A stretch of DNA of 64,000 nt from NCBI RefSeq assembly GCF_029167375.1, contig NZ_JARFTP010000018.1:29202-93201 (forward strand), written 5' to 3'. Each line of letters starts with the position of its first letter. The first letter of the stretch is position 1. The stretch comes from Tsukamurella sp. 8F. Lineage in GTDB: Bacteria; Actinomycetota; Actinomycetes; Mycobacteriales; Mycobacteriaceae. Made by a program: the position numbers and the translations under genes. Below, one piece after another: positions 24,007 to 32,785 of this stretch. The notes beneath the pieces were generated by a model. It made no database searches. It was given only the letters and a program-made list of their open reading frames with translations, and had not been told where the DNA came from.

Positions 24007-24618
24007 TCAGTCCAGCGGCAGCCCGAAGGAACGGATGATCCGACGTGCGACGGCGCGTACCTCGGAGCGCGCTGCGTTCCGGTCCTCCGCTCGCGAGACG
24101 TACAGCGCGGACTCGTCGATCGCGCCCAGCACCACGTGGGCGATCGGACGAAGCGGCTGCGGCTGCATCGCTCCCACCTCGACTGCGCGTGCGAGCAACG
24201 CCTCGATCACCGCCATGCCGTACTGCTCGCCCCGGGCGCGCCACTCCTCCCACCCGAGCACCGCAGGCGCGTCGACCAGGGAGATGCGCGTGATCCCCGG
24301 CTCGGTGAGCGCATCGAGGATCGCATCGAATCCGATCTCCATGGCGCGCAACGGATCTTCCGGGTCCGCGGCTCCGATGACACCCGCGGCGTGACCGATC
24401 GCTTCCCGCTCGATGTCATCGAATACCTCGATGAACAGACCGCGTTTGTCCCCGAACTGGTGGTACAGCGCGCCACGGGTGACCCCTGCCGCGTCGACGA
24501 TCGCCTGGGTGCCGACACCCGCGTACCCGTGCTCGGCGAACAGAGCCCTGGCCGCCGCCTTCAGCGCGGCCTTGGTCGCGGCCGTGCGCTCGGCCTGCGT
24601 TCTCCTATTGACTTCCAT
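24007..24618 (-). CDS. TetR-family transcriptional repressor
   Basis: A 203-aa regulator. The N-terminal helix-turn-helix (AARALFAEHGYAGVGTQAIV, then DAAGVTRGALYHQFGDKRGLF) is canonical TetR. The ligand domain follows, with ALTEPGITRISLVDAPAVLG, a motif common in TetR proteins with a C-terminal TetR_C-like domain. It is divergent from the DUF2834-hydrolase operon. A palindrome in the shared 68-bp region is the likely operator for both directions. Confidence 0.9.
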   Translation of the reverse strand: MEVNRRTQAERTAATKAALKAAARALFAEHGYAGVGTQAIVDAAGVTRGALYHQFGDKRGLFIEVFDDIEREAIGHAAGVIGAADPEDPLRAMEIGFDAILDALTEPGITRISLVDAPAVLGWEEWRARGEQYGMAVIEALLARAVEVGAMQPQPLRPIAHVVLGAIDESALYVSRAEDRNAARSEVRAVARRIIRSFGLPLD

Positions 24619-24633
24619 ACAGGTTGCACGTAA

Positions 24634-24658
24634 CTTTCATACCGAGTGTTCGTAAGTG
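24634..24658. promoter_or_regulatory. Probable TetR operator
   Basis: ACTTTCATAC and GTTCGTAAGT flank a 5-nt centre and are inverted repeats at 7 of 10 positions. The 25-bp element lies in the divergent region between the TetR gene (start 24618) and the DUF2834 gene (start 24687), the usual place for an autoregulatory TetR operator. Confidence 0.55.
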
Positions 24659-24686
24659 TTGGAGCAGTCCTCGAAAGGATACGACC

Positions 24687-25070
24687 ATGCGGCCCACCAG
24701 CATTGCTACACGCTCGGCCGGAAGCCCCACAACAGCGTGGTACATCGCGTTGGCGGCCATCGGCACTGTGCTCCCCTGGATCTTCTTCGCCGCATTCTTC
24801 GGTGCCAACGGTCCCGATGTGCCCGCCTTCCTACGTGGAATCTTCGCCAACGGTGCCGCCGGCGGATTCACGGCCGACGTACTGATCAGCATCGCCGTCT
24901 TCCTCGTATGGTCCTATCCCGACGCACGCACCCGGGCGGTCCGGCACTGGTGGCTGGTGCTCCCATCACTCTGCGTGGTCGGCCTGTCGCTCGCATTCCC
25001 GCTATACCTGGTGCTTCGTCACCGAACAGTCGAAACACCCGGTCCGACAACGAAAGAAGCAACGAGATGA
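24687..25070 (+). CDS. DUF2834 small membrane protein
   Basis: A 127-aa protein with three hydrophobic helices: WYIALAAIGTVLPWIFFAAF, a helix around ADVLISIAVFLVW, and one around WLVLPSLCVVGLSLAFPLYL. The LPWIFFAAFFGANGPDVPAF segment fits the DUF2834 pattern. AAAGGA precedes the ATG. The stop overlaps the following hydrolase gene (ATGA), so both are under the divergent TetR. Function is unknown; it may shuttle or protect a hydrophobic compound acted on by the hydrolase. Confidence 0.78.
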   Translation: MRPTSIATRSAGSPTTAWYIALAAIGTVLPWIFFAAFFGANGPDVPAFLRGIFANGAAGGFTADVLISIAVFLVWSYPDARTRAVRHWWLVLPSLCVVGLSLAFPLYLVLRHRTVETPGPTTKEATR

Positions 25071-25909
25071 ACCTGGCCGAATTGCCTTCGGGCACCGTCG
25101 AATACCGGACGTACGGGCCCGAGGAGTCCGAGCACCCTCCCGTTCTGTTCGTACACGGGGTCGTCATGGACCTACAGCTGTGGGACCGGGTCGCCGAGAC
25201 GCTCGGGGCCGCCGGTTATCGCTGCTTCGCCGTCACCTGGCCGCTCGGTTCGCACCGAATCGCCTGGGGCGCTGGGGCGGACCGCACGGCTAGAGGTGCC
25301 GCCGGGCTGATCGCCGAGTTCGTCTCCGAGCGCGGGCTCGAGGGCTGCACGCTGGTCGCGGTCGACACCGGCGGCGCGATCAGCCAATATCTCATCCACG
25401 ACCGGCCCGAGCTGATCGGCCGCGCAGTGCTGATGAACTGCGACTGCTTCGACACGTTCCCACCCCAGCCGTTCGCGCTGCTGTTCTCCCTCCTGCGGCG
25501 CCGACCCCTGATCCGTCCGCTGATGTCGTTGATGCGCAGCGACGCGCTTCGCCGCTCGCCGCTCGGTTTCGGGCTGCTGAGCACGGTCATCGATCCGGAG
25601 ATGACCGAATCGTGGGTCCGCCCACTGCTGACCGATCCCGCCGTCCGCGACGACCTGGCCGCACTCCTGAACAACCTCGAGCCGCGCGAGCTCGCCTCGA
25701 TAACCCCCAGGATGCGGGACTTCGGCAAGCCGGTGACCCTGGTATGGGGTATGGACGACCGCTGCTTCACGCCCGAGCTGGGCCGCCGACTCGCCGACGC
25801 GTTCGGCAACGCGGAGTTCGTGGAGGTGCCGGATGCACGCACGTTCGTCTGTATCGACCGGCCCGATGCCGTGGTCGGCGCGATCACCAGGATCACGACG
25901 AACGCCTGA
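25067..25909 (+). CDS. Alpha/beta hydrolase of the haloalkane-dehalogenase-like group, atypical triad
   Basis: A 280-aa protein with HGVV as the oxyanion loop and VAVDTGG at the nucleophile elbow, so the nucleophile would be Asp as in dehalogenases. WGMDDRCF would supply the acid. Where a catalytic His is expected near the C-terminus the sequence is PDARTFVCIDRPDA, with Thr instead of His. Catalysis by the standard mechanism is therefore doubtful unless another His substitutes. It is the second gene of the TetR-controlled operon. Confidence 0.75.
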   Translation: MNLAELPSGTVEYRTYGPEESEHPPVLFVHGVVMDLQLWDRVAETLGAAGYRCFAVTWPLGSHRIAWGAGADRTARGAAGLIAEFVSERGLEGCTLVAVDTGGAISQYLIHDRPELIGRAVLMNCDCFDTFPPQPFALLFSLLRRRPLIRPLMSLMRSDALRRSPLGFGLLSTVIDPEMTESWVRPLLTDPAVRDDLAALLNNLEPRELASITPRMRDFGKPVTLVWGMDDRCFTPELGRRLADAFGNAEFVEVPDARTFVCIDRPDAVVGAITRITTNA

Positions 25910-25941
25910 AACCTGTCGGGGGTAGGGCGGACCATGGAGTC

Positions 25942-26574
25942 ATGGTCAACGCACAGCAGATAGCAGCAGCCGACGTCCCCGACTGGGCCCCCATCCTGAG
26001 GGGCCTCTACACCCGTTTCCGCACGGGCGATTTCAACAAGGGCATCCGTCTGGTGGATGCGTTCGCGGAAGCTGCGGACGTCGCCGATCACCACCCGGAG
26101 GTGGTCCTGACGTACGGCCACGTCGACGTACGGCTCACCAGCCACGACGCGGGCGACGTCACCGAACGCGACCTCGCCCTCGCGCGCACGTTCTCGGAGA
26201 TCGCCGCGACGCAGAACGTCCCCGCCGCGCCCGGCGAGCGATGTCTCGTCGAGCTGGGTCTCGACACCGCGGACGCCACTCGGATCGCCCCTTTCTGGTC
26301 GGCGGTCCTCGGCCAGCCGGTCTCGGACGGCGAGGTCACGGACCCGACGGGGATCGGGCCGACCATCTGGTTCCAGCCGACCGAACCGCACGAGCCCCCA
26401 CGGCAACGCTTCCACCTCGACGTATGGGTGGACCCGCGGGTCGTTCGAGAACGGATCGACGCGGCCCTCGCCGCAGGCGGGACGCTCGTTTCCGACGCCG
26501 AGGCGCCCCGGTTCTGGATCCTCGCCGACACGCAGGGCAACAAGGCGTGCCTCTGCACAGCGGAGGATCGCTAG
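25942..26574 (+). CDS. Fusion of pterin-4a-carbinolamine dehydratase and a glyoxalase/VOC domain
   Basis: A 210-aa two-domain protein. Residues 1-90 resemble PCD: FRTGDFNKGIRLVDAFAEAA, then the active-site EAADVADHHPEV and VRLTSHDAGDVTERDLALA. Residues 100-210 form a VOC/glyoxalase_6-like half (LVELGLDTADATRIAPFWSA and a final DTQGNKACLC). PCD dehydrates 4a-hydroxytetrahydropterin, but no aromatic amino-acid hydroxylase is nearby. The ATG has GGAG just upstream. Confidence 0.8.
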   Translation: MVNAQQIAAADVPDWAPILRGLYTRFRTGDFNKGIRLVDAFAEAADVADHHPEVVLTYGHVDVRLTSHDAGDVTERDLALARTFSEIAATQNVPAAPGERCLVELGLDTADATRIAPFWSAVLGQPVSDGEVTDPTGIGPTIWFQPTEPHEPPRQRFHLDVWVDPRVVRERIDAALAAGGTLVSDAEAPRFWILADTQGNKACLCTAEDR

Positions 26575-26587
26575 GGCGGGCCCTAGC
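26570..26587. terminator. Perfect 18-bp palindrome at the end of the dehydratase-VOC gene
   Basis: GCTAGGGC-GG-GCCCTAGC spans the stop codon (TAG at 26572-26574) and lies between convergent genes. With only two central bases and no T-tract it is a weak terminator candidate; it could also be a protein-binding site. Confidence 0.3.
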
Positions 26588-26717
26588 GAAGCCGAACGTC
26601 GGTGACCGCCTGTCCCGGGGCGCCGACCGCCGAATCGGACCAGCCGCTCCTCTGGAAGGGCGATGCCTTCGAGACGACGGGTGCTGCGCGCACTCCAGGT
26701 CGAGCACCGTCGCCGGA

Positions 26718-27167
26718 TCAGGCGGTGCGCCAGTCCCATTCGGCGGTGCGGACGTCGGAGTGCGCGAGGCGCGTGAGTCGGACGTGCAGGTATCGCTCGG
26801 CGAGCCGCTCGGCGACGCCCTCCCCCCACTCCACGACGACGACGGAGTCCTCGAGATCGGAATCCAGATCCAGCGCGTCCAGTTCCCCCAGCCCGCCGAG
26901 GCGATAGGCGTCGACGTGGATCATGCCCGGGCCTCCGTCGGGCCCGGGCGCATGCTCGCGGGCGATGACGAATGTCGGGCTCGAAACGCGCCCCTGCACC
27001 CCGAGGCCGGCGGCGATGCCCCGCGAGAGTGCGGTCTTCCCCGCTCCGAGCGGACCGTCGAGGATCACCAGATCACCCGCTGTCAGCTGGGCGGCGAGAT
27101 CGCGGCCGAGCTCTTCGGTGTCCTCGACACGCTCGAGAGTCCGGGCACGCACCCGCTCGCTGCTCAC
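26718..27167 (-). CDS. tsaE: tRNA t6A biosynthesis ATPase TsaE
   Basis: A 149-aa P-loop ATPase that cycles the TsaB-TsaD complex. Walker A is GPLGAGKTALSRGIA, followed by GRVSSPTFVIAREH and HVDAYRLGGLGELDALDLD, all characteristic of TsaE. It follows alr and a hydrolase gene with a 4-bp overlap, as in mycobacteria, but is separated from tsaB by the fluC/TetR/dehydratase insertion. Confidence 0.95.
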   Translation of the reverse strand: MSSERVRARTLERVEDTEELGRDLAAQLTAGDLVILDGPLGAGKTALSRGIAAGLGVQGRVSSPTFVIAREHAPGPDGGPGMIHVDAYRLGGLGELDALDLDSDLEDSVVVVEWGEGVAERLAERYLHVRLTRLAHSDVRTAEWDWRTA

Positions 27168-28216
27168 ACTTCCACCCTTACCCTGGCGACCAGTTCGACC
27201 AGCGCCTGCGCGATAGTCGACGCCGCCTCCATGATGAGCATGTGCCCGGCGCCCTCGACCACCAGGAACCTGCAGTCGAGCTCGACCGCCATGTTCTTCG
27301 AGTTCCGCAGCGGCGTGAGCCAGTCGTGGTCACCGCACACCACGACCGCGTCGGCGCGACGCAGCACCGGCAGGGCCGCGCGCTCGTCGTAGCGCTCCAG
27401 CGCCGTGAAGAAGCCCGCCATCGTGGCGATCGGCGCGGTGAGGCTCATCGACGTCGAGAACCCGGTCATCGTGGCGCTGCGCCGCCCGGTCCCATAGGCG
27501 CCAGCGGTCACCAGGGGTGCCGCGATCGGCTTGATCGCATCACGGCCGTGGCCCACCACGGAGGGCAGATACCGGACCGCGACGCGGAACAGGTCGAGCA
27601 TCGGGTTCCTCAGAGCCGTCGCGAGCCCCGCGTCGGTGAGACCGTGGGCAGCGGTCCCGAGCAATGCCACGCCGCGCACCCGCGCCTGCGGACCGAACAA
27701 CTCGGGATGCCCACTCGCGCACCCGAAGATGGCCATCCCGCCCATCGAATGGCCGGCGAGCACGATCGGTCCGACGGGTATGAGATCATCGATGACGGTC
27801 GCTATGTCGTCGCCCAGGAGCTCGACGGTGCTCTGCTCCACGGTGGCCGCACCCGAGTCACCGTGGCCGCGGCAGTCCGGGAAGATCATCCGCACCGACG
27901 GCCCCCAGCGCCGTTCGAGTTCGCGCCGCACGAAGTGCCAACTCGCCGATCGCAGCGTGAAGCCGTGCACGAAGATCACAGTCACCGGTGCGTCGACCGG
28001 TCCCACTTCGCGGACGGTCAGCGGGATTCCGTCGCGGCTGAGGAGGACCGTCTGCCGATCTACGGGGCACGCGAAGTCCTCGCCCGCGTAGGCGTCGGGG
28101 ACGTCTGCGCGCAGTCCGAACGCCCGCGTCGCATACGTGATCCCCGCGGCGGCGGCGACCGCGGCTCCCGCACCGATCCCCGCGAGGACGGACGGCTGCG
28201 CGATGCGACGGCTCAC
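27164..28216 (-). CDS. Membrane-anchored alpha/beta hydrolase between alr and tsaE
   Basis: A 350-aa protein. An N-terminal hydrophobic segment (VLAGIGAGAAVAAAAGITYA) follows SRRIAQ, suggesting a membrane anchor or signal. The hydrolase part has HGFTLRSASW as oxyanion loop, GHSMGGMAIFG at the nucleophile elbow, an acid in CGDHDWLTP and the His in VEGAGHMLIME, so the triad is complete. The GTG start overlaps the alr stop (GTGA). An esterase with an unknown substrate; this position is also held by a hydrolase in related actinobacteria. Confidence 0.85.
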   Translation of the reverse strand: MSRRIAQPSVLAGIGAGAAVAAAAGITYATRAFGLRADVPDAYAGEDFACPVDRQTVLLSRDGIPLTVREVGPVDAPVTVIFVHGFTLRSASWHFVRRELERRWGPSVRMIFPDCRGHGDSGAATVEQSTVELLGDDIATVIDDLIPVGPIVLAGHSMGGMAIFGCASGHPELFGPQARVRGVALLGTAAHGLTDAGLATALRNPMLDLFRVAVRYLPSVVGHGRDAIKPIAAPLVTAGAYGTGRRSATMTGFSTSMSLTAPIATMAGFFTALERYDERAALPVLRRADAVVVCGDHDWLTPLRNSKNMAVELDCRFLVVEGAGHMLIMEAASTIAQALVELVARVRVEV

Positions 28217-29367
28217 GACGCGCCTCCGCCGGCGTACCGCCGCACCACCCGTCCGTGGACGCCGGTGAGGATCTCGTAGTCGATGGTGCCGACCAGGTCG
28301 GCCCAGTCCTTGGCGGTCGGCTCGCCCTCCCGGACACCTCCGAACAGCACGGCGGTGTCGCCCTCCGAGACGCCTCCGCCGTCGGGACCGAGGTCGACGA
28401 CGAACTGGTCCATGCAGATGCGTCCGACACCGCGGAAGCGGCGGCCGTCGATCGCGACTTCGAGCCGGTTGCCGAGCGAACGCACGACACCGTCGGCGTA
28501 CCCGGCGGGGATCAGCCCGACGACGGTGTCCCGCGGCGCGATCCACTCGTGGCCGTAGGAGACGCCGTCCCCTGCGGTGAGCCGCTTGGTCAGGATCACG
28601 GGGGCCGCGAGCGTCATGACCGGTCGCAGACCGAAGTCGTCGCCCTCGATCGGTGAGCGACCATACAGCGCGATACCGGGACGAACCATGTCGAAGCGCA
28701 GGTCAGGGCGCGTCAGTGTGGCCCCGGAGTTCGCAGCGTGCACCACGGTGGGCGACAGACCTGCGCCCCGGGCCTGCGCGACGGCCGCAGTGAGCCGGTC
28801 CCGCTGCACGTCGAGGAACGGATGCCCCGGTTCGTCGCCGTGCGCGAGATGCGTGAACACGCCGTGGACGTGCACGGTGCCGTCCGCCTCGGAACGCACG
28901 AGCGCATCGAGCATCGCGTCCCACTCCGCCGGCGCGACGCCGTTGCGAGACAGCCCGGTGTCCACCTTGACGTCGATCTCCGCCGTGACGCCGACGGCCC
29001 GGGCATCGGCTGCGACCGTGGCGAGCTGGCGCGGCGAGCTCACGCCCAGGCGGACTCCGGCCTCGATCGCGGGCCCGAAACCCGACGTCGAGAGCCAGGA
29101 CAGGATCGGCGCGGTGATACCCGCGGCGCGCAGCGCGAGCGCCTCGTCGACCGTGGTCACCCCGATCTCGGCAGCGCCCGCAGCAAGCGCGGCGCGCGCG
29201 ATCTGCGGGGCACCGTGCCCGTAGCCGTCGGACTTGACGACGGCCATGACGGGCGTGCCCCCGGCTCGGGCGGCGAGGATGCGGACGTTGTGGGCGACTG
29301 CGTCGAGGTCGACGTGTGCGGTGAGGCGGTCTACCGTGAGCGCTCGGCCCTGGGCTGCTGTTGTCAT
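28213..29367 (-). CDS. alr: Alanine racemase
   Basis: A 384-aa fold type III PLP enzyme that makes D-alanine for peptidoglycan. The PLP lysine is in VMAVVKSDGYGHG near residue 43, the catalytic tyrosine region is VSYGHEWIA, and the C-terminal domain has RRFRGVGRICMDQFVVDLG. It starts MTTAAQGRALT at the ATG at 29367, with TATCCT 9 nt upstream and no ribosome site, probably near-leaderless. Confidence 0.96.
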   Translation of the reverse strand: MTTAAQGRALTVDRLTAHVDLDAVAHNVRILAARAGGTPVMAVVKSDGYGHGAPQIARAALAAGAAEIGVTTVDEALALRAAGITAPILSWLSTSGFGPAIEAGVRLGVSSPRQLATVAADARAVGVTAEIDVKVDTGLSRNGVAPAEWDAMLDALVRSEADGTVHVHGVFTHLAHGDEPGHPFLDVQRDRLTAAVAQARGAGLSPTVVHAANSGATLTRPDLRFDMVRPGIALYGRSPIEGDDFGLRPVMTLAAPVILTKRLTAGDGVSYGHEWIAPRDTVVGLIPAGYADGVVRSLGNRLEVAIDGRRFRGVGRICMDQFVVDLGPDGGGVSEGDTAVLFGGVREGEPTAKDWADLVGTIDYEILTGVHGRVVRRYAGGGAS

Positions 29368-29398
29368 GGCCCAGCAAGGATATCCTCCGCACCCGCCG

Positions 29399-30829
29399 TC
29401 AGCGGCGGCCGAGCACCTCGCGGAGGACCGTGGTGACGGCCGCGGAGATGCTCGATGCCGACGTCGGCGCGCCACCCGCAGCGCGGTCCGCCGCCTGCGA
29501 GTGCACGCGTGTCGCCAGACCACCGGCTTCGAGCGGCGACAGGCCGCTCGCGAGGAGCGCGCCGCACATGCCTGTAAGTACGTCCCCCGAGCCGGGCGTC
29601 GCTGCCCACGCGCTGCCGGCGGTATCCAGGACGGCGTGGCCTTGCGGGTCCGCGACGACGGTCACGAACCCCTTGAGCAGCACCGTGGCGCCGAGCTCTA
29701 GGGCCAGGGCACGGGCAGCACCGACCCGGTCGCCGCCGTCGAGCAGCCGCTGCGCCTCGGGCGCGATCGCATCCGCAAGCCGTGCGAACTCGCCCGCGTG
29801 CGGCGTGAGCAGGGTGGGCGCCTCCCTGCGTATCGGCGAGCGGGCCAGCAGAGTGAGGGCATCGGCGTCGATCACCAGCGGCAGATTTGTGGCCAGCAGG
29901 GCGGCGAGGAGGCTCGCCGATTCGTCGTCCGTGCCGAATCCCGGGCCGACCGCCCAGGCCTGCACCCGGCCGGCGTCGGCGGGCCGATCGGCCGCGACCA
30001 CCTCGGGCCACGCAGCGAGCACGTCTGGCCGCGCGGTCCCCGCGTATCGCACCATGCCCGACGTCGCGCGCACCGCGGCCCCGGTCGCCAGAACCGCTGC
30101 CCCCGGGTACGCGTGGCTGCCCGCCGCGATGCCCACGACGCCTTGCGAATACTTGTCGTCGAGCGGCCCGGGAACGGGCCATCTGTCGCGGACGTCGGCA
30201 TCGTCATAGCAGGTCGAATCCGGTGCGGAGAGCGCGAGGCCGATGTCGATCGACTCGACGCGCCCGCACTCCCGCGGCGCAAGCGCATGCACCGGCTTGT
30301 ACGCGCCGAATGCGACGGTCACGGCTGCCGTCACGTGCGGGCCGCCCGTCGCCCCCGTGCTGACGTCGACGCCCGACGGCGTGTCGGCCGCGACGATCGG
30401 CGCCCGAAGGTCTGCCACCAGCTCGGCTGCTGCGGGGCGCAGCGGACCCCGCGCGGAGATCCCGACGATGCCGTCCACCACCAGGTCCGGCGTGTCCGGC
30501 CGTACGACTACGCGGCCGCCTGCGTTGCGCAGGGCCTCCAGACCGGCTCTGTGCGCACGGTCCGGCGCGAGTAGGACGGCATCGACACGGACCCCGCGAC
30601 GCCGCAGGAACGCGCCTGCGTGCAAGGCGTCACCGCCGTTGTCGCCGGAACCGACCAGCAGCGTCACCCGTCGACCGGCCACGCCGCCCGTCCGTTCCAG
30701 CAGCTCGGCCGCGACGACGCCCGCGAGGCCGTACGCGGCACGGCGCATGAGGGCGCCGTCGGGCAGAGCCGCGAGGAGAGGCGCCTCCGCCGCCCGTACC
30801 TGTTCCGGTGTGAAGTAGCCGCGCATCAC
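29399..30829 (-). CDS. nnr: Bifunctional NAD(P)HX epimerase/dehydratase
   Basis: A 476-aa metabolite-repair enzyme that restores hydrated NAD(P)H. The N-terminal epimerase domain has VGSGDNGGDALHAGAFLRRR near residue 60 and VDGIVGISARGP. The C-terminal ADP-dependent dehydratase has VGPGFGTDDES, LTPHAGEFARLADAI and the ATP-binding ATPGSGDVLTGM. The start is GTG at 30829, overlapping the glmS stop (GTGA), or the adjacent ATG at 30826. Confidence 0.95.
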   Translation of the reverse strand: MMRGYFTPEQVRAAEAPLLAALPDGALMRRAAYGLAGVVAAELLERTGGVAGRRVTLLVGSGDNGGDALHAGAFLRRRGVRVDAVLLAPDRAHRAGLEALRNAGGRVVVRPDTPDLVVDGIVGISARGPLRPAAAELVADLRAPIVAADTPSGVDVSTGATGGPHVTAAVTVAFGAYKPVHALAPRECGRVESIDIGLALSAPDSTCYDDADVRDRWPVPGPLDDKYSQGVVGIAAGSHAYPGAAVLATGAAVRATSGMVRYAGTARPDVLAAWPEVVAADRPADAGRVQAWAVGPGFGTDDESASLLAALLATNLPLVIDADALTLLARSPIRREAPTLLTPHAGEFARLADAIAPEAQRLLDGGDRVGAARALALELGATVLLKGFVTVVADPQGHAVLDTAGSAWAATPGSGDVLTGMCGALLASGLSPLEAGGLATRVHSQAADRAAGGAPTSASSISAAVTTVLREVLGRR

Positions 30830-32727
30830 TCCACTGTGACGGACTTGGCGAGGTTGCGCGGCTTGTCCACGTCGTAGCCACGGGCCTGCGCGACCTCGGC
30901 CGCGAAGAACTGCAACGGCACGGTCGCCAGCAGCGGCTGTAGCAGCGTCGGGGCGGCCGGGATCTCGATGAGATGGTCGGCATGCGCCGCGACGGCGGTA
31001 TCGCCCTCCTCCGCGATGACGATGGTGCGGGCACCGCGCGCCTGGATCTCGCGGATGTTGGATACCAGCTTGCTGTGCAGTACGGCGCGGCCGCGCGGCG
31101 ACGGCATGACGACGATGACCGGCAGCCCGTCGTCGATGAGCGCGATCGGCCCATGCTTGAGCTCGCCCGCCGCGAAGCCCTCTGCATGCATGTACGCGAG
31201 TTCTTTGAGCTTGAGCGCGCCTTCGAGCGCGACCGGGTATCCGACGTGTCGGCCGAGGAACAGGACCGTGCTCGCCGACGCGAGCTCGCGCGCGAGCTCC
31301 CGCACCTGCGTCTCCGTGCCGAGAACCTTCTGCACGAGCGCGGGCATCGCCTCCAGCTCGCGATACTCGCGACCCACCTCGTCGGGGTACTTGGTACCTC
31401 GGGCCTGTGCGAGCGCCAGCCCGACCAGGTAGTTGGCCGTGACCTGCGCGAGGAACGCCTTCGTCGAGGCGACGCCGATCTCGGGCCCGGCTCGGGTGTA
31501 CAGCACCGCCTCGGACTCGCGCGGGATCTGCGCGCCGTTGGTGTTGCAGACGGCCAGGACGCGGGCCTTCTGCTCACGGGCGTGCCGAACGGCCTCGAGG
31601 GTGTCGGCGGTCTCCCCCGACTGGCTGATCGCGACGACCAGCGTGCTCCGGTCGAGCACCGGATCGCGGTAGCGGAACTCGCTCGCCAGCTCGACCTCGC
31701 AGGGCAGGCGCGTCCAATGCTCGATGGCGTACTTCGCGACCAGACCCGAGTGGTACGCGCTGCCGCACGCGACGATGAACACCTTGTCTATGTCCCGCAG
31801 TTCCTGATCCGACAGCCGACGCTCGTCCAACACGATCCGGCCGCCCTCGAAGTGCCCCAGCAGCGTGTTCTCGATCGCGGCCGGCTGCTCCTCGATCTCC
31901 TTGAGCATGAAGTAGTCGTGGCCGCCCTTCTCCGCCGCCTCGAGATCCCAGTCGATGCGGAACGGCCTGCCGAGTTGCTCCTCGCCGGCGAAGTCCGTGA
32001 TCCGGTAGCCGCCTGCGGTGATGGTGACGATCTGGTCCTGGCCCAGCTCGACGGCGTCGCGCGTGTGCTCGATGAACGCCGCGACGTCGGAGCCGAGGAA
32101 GGTCTCCCCCTCGCCGACGCCCACCACCAACGGCGTCGACCTGCGCGCCGCGACGATCGTGCCCGGGTGCTCCGCGTGGCAGAACAGCACGGTGAACGCA
32201 CCGTCGAGACGTCGCAGCGCAGCGTACGCCGCCGCAACGAAGTCACCCCTCGCCGCGCCGGACGTGTACTCGCGCTGCACGAGCTGGACCGCCACCTCGG
32301 TGTCGGTCTCCGACTCGAACTCGACGCTGTCGGCCTCCAGCTCCGCGCGCAGCGCCGCGTAGTTCTCGATGATCCCGTTGTGCACAACAGCGAAACCTCC
32401 CGCGATATGCGGGTGCGCATTGCGGTCGGTAGGGCGGCCGTGCGTCGCCCAGCGCGTATGACCCATCCCCGTCGTACCCGCGAACTCGCCGTCGCGGCCT
32501 GCGAGCGCATCCGTCAGGTTCGCCAGCTTTCCAGCCCGCTTCTCGACGGTGACATGCCCGCTCTCCGGCGTCCCCGCAGAGCACAGGTCCGGACCGTCAT
32601 CTCCGTTTCCGGCACCGACCACGACCACTCCGGCAGAGTCGTAGCCGCGGTACTCCATCCGTCGCAGCGCCTCGACCACCACGCCCAGTGCCGGCCGGTG
32701 GCCGACGTAGCCCACGATTCCGCACAT
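30826..32727 (-). CDS. glmS: Glutamine-fructose-6-phosphate aminotransferase (isomerising)
   Basis: A 633-aa enzyme that makes glucosamine-6-phosphate for cell-wall precursors. The N-terminal nucleophile is Cys2 in MCGIVGYVGHRPA, with GHTRWATHG and NAHPH of the glutaminase domain. Two SIS domains follow (CGSAYHSG; ISQSGETADT) and the C-terminus ends PRNLAKSVTVE. TAGCCT lies 7 nt before the ATG and no ribosome site is visible, so the mRNA is probably leaderless. Confidence 0.97.
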   Translation of the reverse strand: MCGIVGYVGHRPALGVVVEALRRMEYRGYDSAGVVVVGAGNGDDGPDLCSAGTPESGHVTVEKRAGKLANLTDALAGRDGEFAGTTGMGHTRWATHGRPTDRNAHPHIAGGFAVVHNGIIENYAALRAELEADSVEFESETDTEVAVQLVQREYTSGAARGDFVAAAYAALRRLDGAFTVLFCHAEHPGTIVAARRSTPLVVGVGEGETFLGSDVAAFIEHTRDAVELGQDQIVTITAGGYRITDFAGEEQLGRPFRIDWDLEAAEKGGHDYFMLKEIEEQPAAIENTLLGHFEGGRIVLDERRLSDQELRDIDKVFIVACGSAYHSGLVAKYAIEHWTRLPCEVELASEFRYRDPVLDRSTLVVAISQSGETADTLEAVRHAREQKARVLAVCNTNGAQIPRESEAVLYTRAGPEIGVASTKAFLAQVTANYLVGLALAQARGTKYPDEVGREYRELEAMPALVQKVLGTETQVRELARELASASTVLFLGRHVGYPVALEGALKLKELAYMHAEGFAAGELKHGPIALIDDGLPVIVVMPSPRGRAVLHSKLVSNIREIQARGARTIVIAEEGDTAVAAHADHLIEIPAAPTLLQPLLATVPLQFFAAEVAQARGYDVDKPRNLAKSVTVE

Positions 32728-32734
32728 GGGTTGA

Positions 32735-32778
32735 AGGCTACGTCAGCGGGCACGCAGATCCCGGGCATGCACTACCGT
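32735..32778. promoter_or_regulatory. Back-to-back leaderless promoters of glmS and the divergent hydrolase-like gene
   Basis: TAGCCT on the minus strand (32735-32740) lies 7 nt before the glmS ATG. TACCGT on the plus strand (32773-32778) lies 7 nt before the GTG at 32786. Both fit the actinobacterial TANNNT -10 with the first transcribed base at the start codon. The whole intergenic region is only 58 bp, so their -35 regions overlap. Confidence 0.55.
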
Positions 32779-32785
32779 TGTCGCC

